A stretch of 64,000 bases of DNA from Aggregatibacter actinomycetemcomitans (lineage in GTDB: Bacteria; Pseudomonadota; Gammaproteobacteria; Enterobacterales; Pasteurellaceae): positions 1-64,000 of the forward strand of contig NZ_NRDF01000005.1 of NCBI RefSeq assembly GCF_003130205.1, given 5' to 3'. Position numbers and translations under genes: made by a program. Under the pieces are notes generated by a model that was not told the origin of the DNA, did not search any database, and saw only the letters and a list, made by a program, of their open reading frames with translations. Of this stretch, positions 9,291 to 17,518 are shown one piece after another. Every line of letters begins with the position of its first letter. Position 1 is the stretch's first letter.

Positions 9291-11141
9291 TTAATTATTT
9301 AAAGCTTTTGCTGCTTGTAATGTTCGTAAAAATGCTTCTCCGTCCATAAAACCGGTAATGCGGTGCGATGAAATTTCTTTTCCCTGTGGGTTAAAAAGCA
9401 TCAATGTCGGTAAGCCGGTTACTGAAAATTGCTTCATTAAAGTGCGGTTTTTTTCGCTGTTGTTTGTCATGTCGATTCTTAACAGTAAAACGTCTTTTAA
9501 AGCGTCTTGCACTTGTGGTTCTGCAAAGGTTTTATGTTCAAATTCTTTACAAGCGACGCACCAATCTGCGTAAAGATCCAATAGCGCCAGTGGTTTCGGG
9601 TTCTTCGCTAATACCAGTTGTAACTCCTCGTAGCTTTGCACGGATTGAAATTCAAGTGAATTTTTATTCATAAGCTCACTCGTTCGCTTATTCACCCCTG
9701 AAGGGGCCGTTGGCGAAGCCAACGTTGAAAAAGCGTTGCTTTTTTTGACCGCACTATGGGTTTCTGCGTGGAGGGTATTATTTTGCCACAGCCAATTTTG
9801 GAGTGGCTGCGCCAGCGTGATGGCGGCAATCAGAAAAAGAATACGGAACAGTAAACCCATACCGTTGGTGCGCATTTGAGTGGTGAGCCAAATAAAGAAG
9901 CTGGCGCCAAGCAGCGCCCATAAACGCGGTTCCCAGTCCAATGGAAGAACGCGAGAAAGCAGAAAGACCGGTAAAGCAAGCATCACAAAGCCGAAGGCAG
10001 TTTTCACATTCTCCATCCAGGCACCGGATTTCGGCAGGATTTTGTTACCGAAGACAGTAATCAGAATTAATGGTAAGCCCATGCCAAGTGCCAATAAATA
10101 AAGGGTTAATACGCCGATAACAAAGTCTCCCGATTGCGCTACATAAAGCAATGCACCGGAAAGTGGTGCGGATGTGCAGGGGGAAGCGACCAAGCCCGCG
10201 ATGGCACCCATGGCAAATACACCGAAAAACGCGCCACGTTTTTGTTGTTGACTTAATTGAGTCAGCTTGGTTTGTAAGGATGGCGGCAATTGCAAAGTAA
10301 ATACGCCGAACATAGAAAGTGCCAGCAAGGTAAACACCACCGATAAGCCGATTAACACATAAGGGCTTTGCAACGCCACTTGGAACGGTAAACCGATAAG
10401 CACGACCAATAAGCCCAGGAGCGTATAAGTTAGCGCCATGCCTTGCACATACACGAAACTCAGAGCAAAGGCGCGCCAAGTATGGCTATGTTCCGTTCTG
10501 TTGCCGATGACAATCGCCGATAACAGCGGCAACATGGGCAACACACAGGGGGTGAATGCCAAACCGATGCCCAGTATAAAAAACCACAACATGGCATATT
10601 TGCTTTGGAATAAACTGTCGGCAAGCTGATTTTGTTGAGATAAATAAACACTTGGATTTTTGACCGCACTTTTAGTTTCTTCTTTAGCTGTCAGTGAAGT
10701 TTCTACGGCATTGTGTGGCAGTCCGCCAAGCGTAAATTGTTTAGTTTTTGGCGGATAACAAAAGCCGGGAGTACAACCTTGATAAGTGACTTCCAGAATA
10801 TCTTGCGGTTTGCTATTTGGCAATGACAGGCGTAAAGGAAGTTGGTGCTTGAAGATTTGTACCGTGCCAAAATATGGATCTTCGTATTGTTCTGCCCGGC
10901 TTAAAAATTGCGGTTGGCTTTCAATGGGCTGTCCATTAAGGGCAAATTCCAGTTTGTCCTGATAGAGATAATAATTTTCGACGATTTGCCAATTAAGTGA
11001 AATGTCGTTGCCGTGTTGTTCTGCCTGAAGTTGAAACGCTTGATCGACCGGTAAGAATTTCGGCTTTTGGTTAAACAGATCCACGGCTTGCGCATTGAAT
11101 ATCACGAAAAAGCAGAGGATAATGAGGAGAAATTTTTTCAT
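9291..11141 (-). CDS. dsbD: thiol:disulfide interchange protein DsbD
   Basis: A 616-residue inner-membrane reductase that passes electrons from cytoplasmic thioredoxin to periplasmic DsbC/DsbG and cytochrome c maturation proteins. A signal peptide (MKKFLLIILCFFVIFNAQA) precedes the N-terminal alpha domain, whose Cys pair is in YQGCTPGFCYPP. The central eight-helix domain carries FTPCVLPMLPLL and ASPCTSAPLSG. The C-terminal thioredoxin-like gamma domain has WCVACK. All six functional cysteines are therefore visible. Length and layout are normal for the family. The 3' end lies near the DoxX gene; no terminator is obvious between them. Confidence 0.95.
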   Translation of the reverse strand: MKKFLLIILCFFVIFNAQAVDLFNQKPKFLPVDQAFQLQAEQHGNDISLNWQIVENYYLYQDKLEFALNGQPIESQPQFLSRAEQYEDPYFGTVQIFKHQLPLRLSLPNSKPQDILEVTYQGCTPGFCYPPKTKQFTLGGLPHNAVETSLTAKEETKSAVKNPSVYLSQQNQLADSLFQSKYAMLWFFILGIGLAFTPCVLPMLPLLSAIVIGNRTEHSHTWRAFALSFVYVQGMALTYTLLGLLVVLIGLPFQVALQSPYVLIGLSVVFTLLALSMFGVFTLQLPPSLQTKLTQLSQQQKRGAFFGVFAMGAIAGLVASPCTSAPLSGALLYVAQSGDFVIGVLTLYLLALGMGLPLILITVFGNKILPKSGAWMENVKTAFGFVMLALPVFLLSRVLPLDWEPRLWALLGASFFIWLTTQMRTNGMGLLFRILFLIAAITLAQPLQNWLWQNNTLHAETHSAVKKSNAFSTLASPTAPSGVNKRTSELMNKNSLEFQSVQSYEELQLVLAKNPKPLALLDLYADWCVACKEFEHKTFAEPQVQDALKDVLLLRIDMTNNSEKNRTLMKQFSVTGLPTLMLFNPQGKEISSHRITGFMDGEAFLRTLQAAKALNN

Positions 11142-11304
11142 AAAACGGTTGCTATCTTCTATAAAATGCTGCCCATTCTAGCATTAGCAAAAATAAATTG
11201 CTGTAAAATATCATGCTTTAGAGGTTGTTATACCTATTGTTGCGATTTATTCCGTATGGAGTTCGGCGTAAAATTTATCAATGCAAAATAACTGAGGTAA
11301 TCAA

Positions 11305-11874
11305 ATGAACATTGCGGTTTATTGTGGCGCGGCACTCGGTAATTTACCGAGCTATCGCCTGGCGACCATTCAATTAGGCGAATGGATTGCGCAACATCGG
11401 CATACGTTGGTTTATGGCGGTGGCAAGGCGGGATTGATGGGCGTGGTGGCAGATACGGTACTTTCCAACGGCGGCACCGTTATTGGTGTGATCCCTGAAT
11501 TTTTACAGGCGCGGGAATTGACACACCAAGGTTGTACCGAAATTATCATTGTGAACTCCATGTCGGAGCGAAAAACCAAAATGCTGGCATTAGCCGACGC
11601 TTGTATTGCCTTGCCGGGTGGACCGGGTACACTGGAAGAAATCAGCGAAGTCTATTCTTGGGCGAGAATCGGTAAAAATCCCCATCCTTGTATTTTATTT
11701 AACCAAAACGGTTTTTATGAACCGCTGAGAAGTCAATATCAAAGCATGGTCACTGCCGGTTTCTTGACGCAAAGTCATTTTGATAAACTATTATTTAGCA
11801 TAGATCTTATTGAGATAGAACGTTTTATTCTTGATTATCAAGTGCCTGAAATTCGTAGTTATGAAGATGTGTAA
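11305..11874 (+). CDS. LOG family protein (nucleoside 5'-monophosphate phosphoribohydrolase)
   Basis: A 189-residue Rossmann-like protein of the LOG/TIGR00730 family. The hallmark PGGPGTLEE motif lies at about residue 103, preceded by the conserved YGGGKAGLMGVVADTVL and SMSERKTKM. Characterised members cleave ribose 5-phosphate from nucleotides such as AMP or cytokinin nucleotides. The substrate here is not known. It is divergent from dsbD across 163 nt and appears monocistronic. An uptake signal lies at the 3' end (about 11873-11882). Confidence 0.85.
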   Translation: MNIAVYCGAALGNLPSYRLATIQLGEWIAQHRHTLVYGGGKAGLMGVVADTVLSNGGTVIGVIPEFLQARELTHQGCTEIIIVNSMSERKTKMLALADACIALPGGPGTLEEISEVYSWARIGKNPHPCILFNQNGFYEPLRSQYQSMVTAGFLTQSHFDKLLFSIDLIEIERFILDYQVPEIRSYEDV

Positions 11875-12085
11875 AAAGTGCGGTCAAAAATAAAGTTGTT
11901 TTTCTATGAGAATCAACCCGGTGGGTTTTTCGTACATTACATGATTTTTCTTATTACTCCAATCTAAGTTGTTACTTTTTTCGGTATCTTATTTTTTATT
12001 TTAAAATAAGTTTGCTTCCATGAATTTTTTTGTGTAAGATGGCGCGCATTGTTATTTTTCACTAAAAAATAAGGATTGCAGAAAA

Positions 12086-12352
12086 ATGAAAAAAGGTATC
12101 CATCCGGAAAATTATCGTACCGTTCTCTTTTATGATTCCAATGCCAAACAAGGCTTTTTGATTCGTTCCTGTGCCAGAACCACCAACACCATGAAATGGG
12201 AAGATGGCAAAGAATATCCGGTCTTTATGTGTGATACGTCCTCCGCCTCACATCCATTTTACACCGGCAAAACCAGACAGGTCGCCAACGAAGGGCGCGC
12301 CAGTGATTTCGCCAACCGTTACGGCAAATTCGGTGCATTTAAATCAAAATAA
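12086..12352 (+). CDS. rpmE2: 50S ribosomal protein L31 type B
   Basis: An 88-residue L31 of the B (zinc-free, C-minus) class: it begins [17 protein letters not shown] and lacks the CxxC zinc ribbon of type A, although two isolated cysteines are present. Paralogues of this type usually replace zinc-containing L31 when zinc is short and are often Zur-controlled. I see no clear Zur box in the 210-nt upstream gap; it has an AT-rich inverted repeat, CTTATTTT with AAAATAAG, near 11988-12010. rpmJ2 follows 9 nt downstream in the usual ykgM-ykgO pair but is frameshifted. Confidence 0.92.
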   Translation: MKKGIHPENYRTVLFYDSNAKQGFLIRSCARTTNTMKWEDGKEYPVFMCDTSSASHPFYTGKTRQVANEGRASDFANRYGKFGAFKSK

Positions 12353-12361
12353 GGAATCCTC

Positions 12362-12498
12362 ATGCAAGTATTATCTTCATTAAAAAGCGCCAAAACCCGC
12401 CCGGTTGTAAAGTCGTACGCCGTCACGGTGTGGTTTATGTGATCTGTAAAGAAAATCCACGTTTTAAAGCGCGCCAGGGTGGCAAGAAAAAACGTTAA
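12362..12498 (+). pseudogene. rpmJ2: 50S ribosomal protein L36 type B, frameshifted
   Basis: The reading begins [13 protein letters not shown] and then breaks. After codon 13 the L36-B sequence resumes in another frame as [19 protein letters not shown]..., ending KKKR at TAA 12496-12498. The region is 137 nt, whereas the normal 46-residue protein needs 141, so four nucleotides are missing in the HPG part. As written, translation stops after 26 codons at a TGA. The frame is otherwise undamaged, so this is a recent lesion or a sequencing error. It follows rpmE2 directly. Confidence 0.85.
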
Positions 12499-12544
12499 AA
12501 AAGTGTTCCAGTTTTTGTGTGTAACTTTGAGCTGTGCGCTCAAT

Positions 12545-12582
12545 TATCCTCCGATGATGCATTGCATCGGAGGATTTTTTAT
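12545..12582 (+). terminator. terminator of rpmE2-rpmJ2
   Basis: ATCCTCCGATG (12546-12556) pairs with CATCGGAGGAT (12565-12575), followed by TTTTTT. The 174 bases from here to arcA hold no gene and presumably the arcA promoter. Confidence 0.9.
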
Positions 12583-12756
12583 TTTGGTAACAAGAGATTG
12601 AAGTATGAAATTTTATGACTTAGATCATAAAATTAAATTCTAATATGCCGAATTATGCATTTTTTTATTGTTACAATAATGTTGCAACTATAAAATAGAG
12701 TTTATTTAAATAACAGCCTCATGGAAAAACTATAACGACAAAATAAGGATTTGCCA

Positions 12757-13464
12757 ATGCAAACACCACGAATTTTAATCGTTGAAGATGAAACGATCAC
12801 CAGAAACATGCTAAAAAGTATTTTTGAAGCGGAAGGATATGACGTATTTGAAGCGTCGGATGGTACGCAAATGCACCAAGTGCTGGATACCGAGGATATT
12901 CATTTAGTGATTATGGATATTAATTTGCCGGGCAAAAACGGCTTAATGCTTGCCCGTGAGTTGCGTGAAAATGCGGACATCGCGCTGATGTTTTTAACCG
13001 GTCGCGATAACGAAGTGGATAAAATTCTAGGCCTAGAAATCGGTGCCGACGATTACATCACCAAACCTTTCAATCCGCGTGAATTAACGATTCGCGCCAG
13101 AAACCTGTTGCAGCGCACTATGCAGGAAAATCAACGCGCGCACCATGTGGAACAATATAAATTTAACGGCTGGACGTTGGATTTAAACAGCCGCACGTTG
13201 GTTACGCCGGAAGGCGAGGAGCGCAAATTGCCGCGCAGTGAGTTCCGCGCTATGTTACATTTCTGCGAGAATCCGGGCAAAATTCAAACCCGTGAAGAAT
13301 TATTGAAGAAAATGACCGGGCGTGAGCTCAAACCGCAGGATCGTACGGTGGATGTGACTATTCGTCGAATTCGCAAACATTTTGAAGATCATCACGACAC
13401 ACCGGAAATCATAGCCACGATTCACGGCGAAGGTTATCGCTTCTGTGGTGAATTGGAATCCTAA
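12757..13464 (+). CDS. arcA: response regulator ArcA
   Basis: A 235-residue OmpR-family regulator, nearly the same along its length as E. coli ArcA. The receiver domain has the acidic pair E10-D11 and phospho-acceptor D54 in [12 protein letters not shown], the conserved Thr (FLTGRD) and Lys (YITKPF). The C-terminal winged helix ends [14 protein letters not shown]. Phosphorylated by ArcB when respiration is limited, it represses aerobic and activates microaerobic genes, probably including cydAB at 48.7 kb. The ATG at 12757 gives the family N terminus MQTP; an upstream TTG at 12751 is in frame but unneeded. Confidence 0.96.
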   Translation: MQTPRILIVEDETITRNMLKSIFEAEGYDVFEASDGTQMHQVLDTEDIHLVIMDINLPGKNGLMLARELRENADIALMFLTGRDNEVDKILGLEIGADDYITKPFNPRELTIRARNLLQRTMQENQRAHHVEQYKFNGWTLDLNSRTLVTPEGEERKLPRSEFRAMLHFCENPGKIQTREELLKKMTGRELKPQDRTVDVTIRRIRKHFEDHHDTPEIIATIHGEGYRFCGELES

Positions 13465-13466
13465 AG

Positions 13467-13497
13467 GAAAATCAGCGCATAATGCGCTGATTTTTTA
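13467..13497 (+). terminator. terminator of arcA
   Basis: AAATCAGCGCAT pairs with ATGCGCTGATTT and runs into a T-run, a few bases after the arcA stop. Confidence 0.9.
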
Positions 13498-13508
13498 TGC
13501 GGAAAGCA

Positions 13509-13555
13509 AAAAAGTGCGGTCATAAAAAACAATGTTTTTTTCGACCGCACTTTTT
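13509..13555. terminator. inverted uptake-signal pair between arcA and oppF
   Basis: AAAAAGTGCGGTC and GACCGCACTTTTT form a long stem between two converging genes. Such pairs can act as bidirectional terminators in this family and are also DNA uptake signals. Confidence 0.75.
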
Positions 13556-13559
13556 GTTG

Positions 13560-14558
13560 TTAAGAAACCTTCAAGCAGGCAACAAAATGGCTGTTGTTGT
13601 CACTGTTGAATGCTGGTTTTTGTTGCGCGCAACCCTCATCGGCAAGCAGGCAACGGGTGCGGAAAACACAGCCGGAAGGCGGATTAATCGGTGATGGCAG
13701 ATCGCCCTCCAACAGCTGGATGGATTTATTGCGTTCCAGTTTCGGATCAGGAATCGGTACGGCGGACATCAAGGCTTTGGTGTAAGGGTGTTTCGTGTGT
13801 TTGTACACTTCATCATCGGTGCCAAGCTCCATGGCATTTCCCAGATACATGACCAATACGCGATCGGAAATGTGTTTCACCACCGCCAGATCGTGGGCAA
13901 TAAAAATGAGAGACAAGCCCATTTCTTTTTGCAGCGATTTCAGCAAATTCACCACTTGCGCCTGAATGGAAACGTCCAAGGCGGAAACCGGCTCATCGCA
14001 AATAATCATTTTCGGTTCGATAATTAATGCGCGGGCAATACCGATACGTTGACATTGTCCGCCGGAAAATTCGTGCGGATACCGGTTAATCAGGTTCGGC
14101 AGCAAGCCCACTTTTAACATCATCGCCTGCACTTTTTCTTTGACTTGCGCTTTACTCAAGTGCGGTTGATAAATTTTCAACGGCTCGGCAATAATTTCAC
14201 CGATATTCATGCGCGGATTAAGCGATGCCAGCGGATCCTGAAAAATCATCTGAATATCTTTACGGGTATTGCGCCATTGTTTTGCCGATTGCTTTCGTAA
14301 GTCTTTGCCAAGCCACAGGATTTGCCCCTCAGAAGCCTCTACCAAGCCGATAATGGCGCGTGCCAGCGTGGATTTGCCGCAACCGGACTCGCCCACCACG
14401 CCGAGGGTTTCACCGGCGTAGAGTTTAAAGGATACATCTTTCACCGCTTTCAGCGCCTGCGGTTTGGTAAAGAACAGGGATTTGTCGTTCTTAATTTTGA
14501 AGCTCACGCCGAGATGACTCACTTCCAACAATAATTTTCTTTCTACTTGTTCATTCAT
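13560..14558 (-). CDS. oppF: oligopeptide ABC transporter ATP-binding protein OppF
   Basis: A 332-residue ABC ATPase that powers oligopeptide import at the inner membrane. Walker A is GESGCGKST, the signature is HEFSGGQCQRIGIARAL, Walker B is MIICDEP, and the switch His is in FIAHDL. The C-terminal oligopeptide/dipeptide extension with CVFRTRC is present. It is the last gene of the operon and overlaps oppD by an ATGA junction (14555-14558), implying translational coupling. It converges on arcA. Confidence 0.94.
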   Translation of the reverse strand: MNEQVERKLLLEVSHLGVSFKIKNDKSLFFTKPQALKAVKDVSFKLYAGETLGVVGESGCGKSTLARAIIGLVEASEGQILWLGKDLRKQSAKQWRNTRKDIQMIFQDPLASLNPRMNIGEIIAEPLKIYQPHLSKAQVKEKVQAMMLKVGLLPNLINRYPHEFSGGQCQRIGIARALIIEPKMIICDEPVSALDVSIQAQVVNLLKSLQKEMGLSLIFIAHDLAVVKHISDRVLVMYLGNAMELGTDDEVYKHTKHPYTKALMSAVPIPDPKLERNKSIQLLEGDLPSPINPPSGCVFRTRCLLADEGCAQQKPAFNSDNNSHFVACLKVS

Positions 14559-15538
14559 AGGGCAAATTCCTCTGCAGACAGCCAGCAGTTTCTGAGTCGT
14601 CCGTCATGAAGTGCTGTCAGTTTTGGCGGCGTTTTTTGGCATTGCTCGGAAGCGAATCGACAACGCGGTGAAAACGGACAACCTTGCGGTAAATGCAACA
14701 GATTCGGCGGGTTACCGGGAATAGTGACCAAATGTTCTTCGTCCATATCCAAGCGCGGGATGGCGTCCATTAATCCGATGGAATAAGGATGGGTCGGGTG
14801 ATAGAAAATTTGTTCCGCATTGCCGTATTCCATAGTGCGACCGGCATACATCACCAGCACATGATCACAAATGCCCGCCACCACGCCGAGATCGTGGGTA
14901 ATCATAATAATCGCCGTATTGAACTCATTTTTCAGCTCGTTTAACAAGGTCATGATTTGCGCTTGCACGGTCACGTCGAGGGCGGTGGTCGGCTCGTCGG
15001 CAATTAACAGCTTCGGACGACATAACAGCGCCATGGCGATCATTACCCGCTGACGCATACCGCCGGAAAATTCGTGGGGATACATCCCCATGCGCTTCTT
15101 GGCTTCCGGCATTTTTACCGCATCCAGCATCTTCACCGATTCGTTAAAGGCGGTCTGTTTGTCGTAGCCTTTGTGCAGCATTAACACTTCCATAAGCTGC
15201 TCGCCGATTTTCATATAAGGATTCAGCGACGTCATGGGATCCTGGAAAATCATGGAAATTTGTTCCGCGCGGATTTTATTCAGTTGCGCCGTTGGCAAGT
15301 TGACCCACTGAACCCCGTCAAATAGCGCGGAACCGGAAACTTCGCCGTTGGACGCGAGCAAACCCATAAGGGCAAAAGCGGTTTGTGATTTACCGGAGCC
15401 GGATTCGCCCACGATGCCAAGGGTGTGTCCGGCATCTAAGGTGAAATTTAAATCGTTGACGGCGGTCACAATGCCGTCCGGTGTTTTAAAACTGACATGC
15501 AAATTTTGCAAATCCAATAAGTGCGTTGAGTTTGTCAT
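14555..15538 (-). CDS. oppD: oligopeptide ABC transporter ATP-binding protein OppD
   Basis: A 327-residue ABC ATPase, partner of OppF. Walker A reads GESGSGKSQ, the signature HEFSGGMRQRVMIAMAL, Walker B LLIADEP, followed by MITHDLG. The C-terminal peptide-transporter extension with CPFSPRC, which in relatives binds an iron-sulfur cluster, is intact. It lies 9 nt after oppC and overlaps oppF by 4 nt. Confidence 0.94.
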   Translation of the reverse strand: MTNSTHLLDLQNLHVSFKTPDGIVTAVNDLNFTLDAGHTLGIVGESGSGKSQTAFALMGLLASNGEVSGSALFDGVQWVNLPTAQLNKIRAEQISMIFQDPMTSLNPYMKIGEQLMEVLMLHKGYDKQTAFNESVKMLDAVKMPEAKKRMGMYPHEFSGGMRQRVMIAMALLCRPKLLIADEPTTALDVTVQAQIMTLLNELKNEFNTAIIMITHDLGVVAGICDHVLVMYAGRTMEYGNAEQIFYHPTHPYSIGLMDAIPRLDMDEEHLVTIPGNPPNLLHLPQGCPFSPRCRFASEQCQKTPPKLTALHDGRLRNCWLSAEEFAL

Positions 15539-15547
15539 TATCAGCTC

Positions 15548-16486
15548 CTAACGGTCTTTCGGATCGAGTGCGTCGCGCAACCCGTCACCGATAAAGTTAA
15601 AGCAAAAAAGGGTTAAACAAAGGAAGAATGCCGGGAAAATCAGCAACCAAGGAGACACCTCCATTTGTGCGGCGCCGTCGCTTAATAACGCGCCCCAGCT
15701 ACTCATGGGTTCTTGCGTGCCCAAGCCTAAAAAGCTCAGAAACGATTCGAACAAAATGAAGCCAGGCACTTCAAGAGAGGCATAAACTGCCACTAAGCCC
15801 AAGACATTCGGGATGATGTGTTTAAAAATGATTTGACGACGAGGCACGCCGCATACAATTGCCGCTTCCACAAATTCTTTGTTTTTCAGGCTAAGGGTCT
15901 GTCCGCGTACGATACGTGCCAAACCGAGCCAGGCAATGGCGCCGATTGCCACGAAAATCAGGAAAATATTTTGTCCGAATAAGGTCACCAATAAGATGAC
16001 GAAAAACATGAACGGAAAAGAGCTTAAAATTTCTAAAAGGCGCATCATCACCATGTCGATTTTGCCGCCGAAATAGCCGGAAATCGCGCCGTAAATGGTG
16101 CCGATTAAGACGGAAATCAGCGCGCCCGCAATGCCCACCATTAAGGAAATTCGCCCACCGATGGCGGTACGCACCAAAAGATCGCGACCGGAGGAGTCCG
16201 TGCCGAAGAAATGGTAGCCTTCCAGCGTCGGTGCCACGCCCATCATGTTCCAGTCGGTGTCTTCATACGTAAAGGGAAAGGCGAGGGGGGCGAAGGTGAT
16301 GAAAAGCACGATGATGCCCAACATGATTAAACTGACCACCGCCGCTTTATTGCGGAAGAAACGTCGTTTGGCGTCCTGCCATAGGCTACGCCCTTCCAGT
16401 TGCATTTCATCCATGCGTTCCGCAAGTTGTTCAACAAATTCGGTATTTTTTTGATTTACTGGTTTTACACCATCATTTTTCGTCAT
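15548..16486 (-). CDS. oppC: oligopeptide ABC transporter permease OppC
   Basis: A 312-residue inner-membrane permease with a long cytoplasmic N terminus, one early membrane helix (SLIMLGIIVLFITFAPLAF) and five more in the permease domain. The EAA loop VEAAIVCGVPRRQIIFKHIIPN contacts the ATPases. It pairs with OppB to form the channel. It starts 9 nt after the oppB stop and ends ALDPKDR, typical for OppC/DppC. Confidence 0.93.
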   Translation of the reverse strand: MTKNDGVKPVNQKNTEFVEQLAERMDEMQLEGRSLWQDAKRRFFRNKAAVVSLIMLGIIVLFITFAPLAFPFTYEDTDWNMMGVAPTLEGYHFFGTDSSGRDLLVRTAIGGRISLMVGIAGALISVLIGTIYGAISGYFGGKIDMVMMRLLEILSSFPFMFFVILLVTLFGQNIFLIFVAIGAIAWLGLARIVRGQTLSLKNKEFVEAAIVCGVPRRQIIFKHIIPNVLGLVAVYASLEVPGFILFESFLSFLGLGTQEPMSSWGALLSDGAAQMEVSPWLLIFPAFFLCLTLFCFNFIGDGLRDALDPKDR

Positions 16487-16495
16487 GTTACTTCC

Positions 16496-17416
16496 TTAAT
16501 AACGAATTTTCGGATCAATCACGGCGTATAAAATATCCACCACGGCGTTAAAGACGATAGTCAGAGTACCGACCAAAATCGTGAGGCTCAACACGAGGGA
16601 ATAATCACGATTAAGCGCACCGTTGACAAAAAGTTTACCCATGCCCGGTAAACCGAACACCGTTTCAATCACCATGGAGCCGGTAATGATGCCTACAAAT
16701 GCCGGGCCTAAATAGGTAATCACCGGTAACAGTGCGGGGCGCAGCGCGTGCTTTAAGATAATGCGTGAAGTGGACAAGCCTTTTGCCTTGGCGGTACGAA
16801 TAAAATTGGAGTGCAACACTTCAATCATGGAGCCACGCATAATCCGCGCAATGCCCGCCACATAGCCGATGGTTAAGGATGCCACCGGCAACAGAATGTA
16901 GCTCAATGCGCCTTCATTCCAACCACCCGCCGGCAGCCAGCTCAGGGTAATGGCAAACAACAGTACCAATAAGGGCGCGAAAACAAAGCTCGGCATGATT
17001 ACGCCTACCATGGAACAGCTCATCAGAATGTAGTCCCATCTGCTGTTTTGGTTCAGGGCGGCGAGCGTGCCTGCGGCAACACCCAGGGTCACGGCAAAGA
17101 AAAAGGCAATGGTGCCGAGTTTCAGCGAAACGGGCAAGGCGGAAGCAATCAGGTTATTTACGGACTGATCTTTATATTTAAAAGACGGACCGAAATCCCC
17201 CTTGGCCAAGTTTTTTAAATATAAAAAATATTGTGTATGCAGCGGTTCGTTTAGGTGATATTTGGCTTCAATGTTTGCCATCACTTCGGGCGGATAAGCG
17301 CGTTCTGAGGTAAACGGGCTGCCCGGCGCCAAGCGCATAAGAAAAAAAGAAAACGTAATCAGAACAAATAATGTAGGTATCGCTTCCAACACGCGTTTTA
17401 AGATGAACTTAAACAT
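16496..17416 (-). CDS. oppB: oligopeptide ABC transporter permease OppB
   Basis: A 306-residue inner-membrane permease with six predicted helices. It opens with the typical MFKFILKRVLEAIPTLFVLI and carries an EAA-type loop (RTAKAKGLSTSRIILKHALRPA). Together with OppC it makes the oligopeptide pore. It is separated from oppA by 102 nt containing an inverted uptake-signal hairpin that could reduce expression relative to the binding protein. Confidence 0.93.
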   Translation of the reverse strand: MFKFILKRVLEAIPTLFVLITFSFFLMRLAPGSPFTSERAYPPEVMANIEAKYHLNEPLHTQYFLYLKNLAKGDFGPSFKYKDQSVNNLIASALPVSLKLGTIAFFFAVTLGVAAGTLAALNQNSRWDYILMSCSMVGVIMPSFVFAPLLVLLFAITLSWLPAGGWNEGALSYILLPVASLTIGYVAGIARIMRGSMIEVLHSNFIRTAKAKGLSTSRIILKHALRPALLPVITYLGPAFVGIITGSMVIETVFGLPGMGKLFVNGALNRDYSLVLSLTILVGTLTIVFNAVVDILYAVIDPKIRY

Positions 17417-17471
17417 GAAATTGTCCCCAACGTATTGATAAAATACGGACGTAAAAGCAAAAAATAAGAAT

Positions 17472-17515
17472 AAAGTGCGGTCAAAAAATCCATCGAATTT
17501 TCCGACCGCACTTTT
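17472..17515. terminator. inverted uptake-signal hairpin between oppA and oppB
   Basis: AAAGTGCGGTC and GACCGCACTTT face each other around a 20-nt AT-rich loop. It lies inside the opp operon just after oppA, where a partial terminator would favour the binding protein over the membrane parts. Confidence 0.65.
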
Positions 17516-17518
17516 TGA

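Noticed and set aside
12395-12410. Programmed frameshifting in rpmJ2
   Set aside because: No slippery heptamer or stimulatory structure, and four bases of conserved coding sequence are missing, so deletion or error is the simpler reading.
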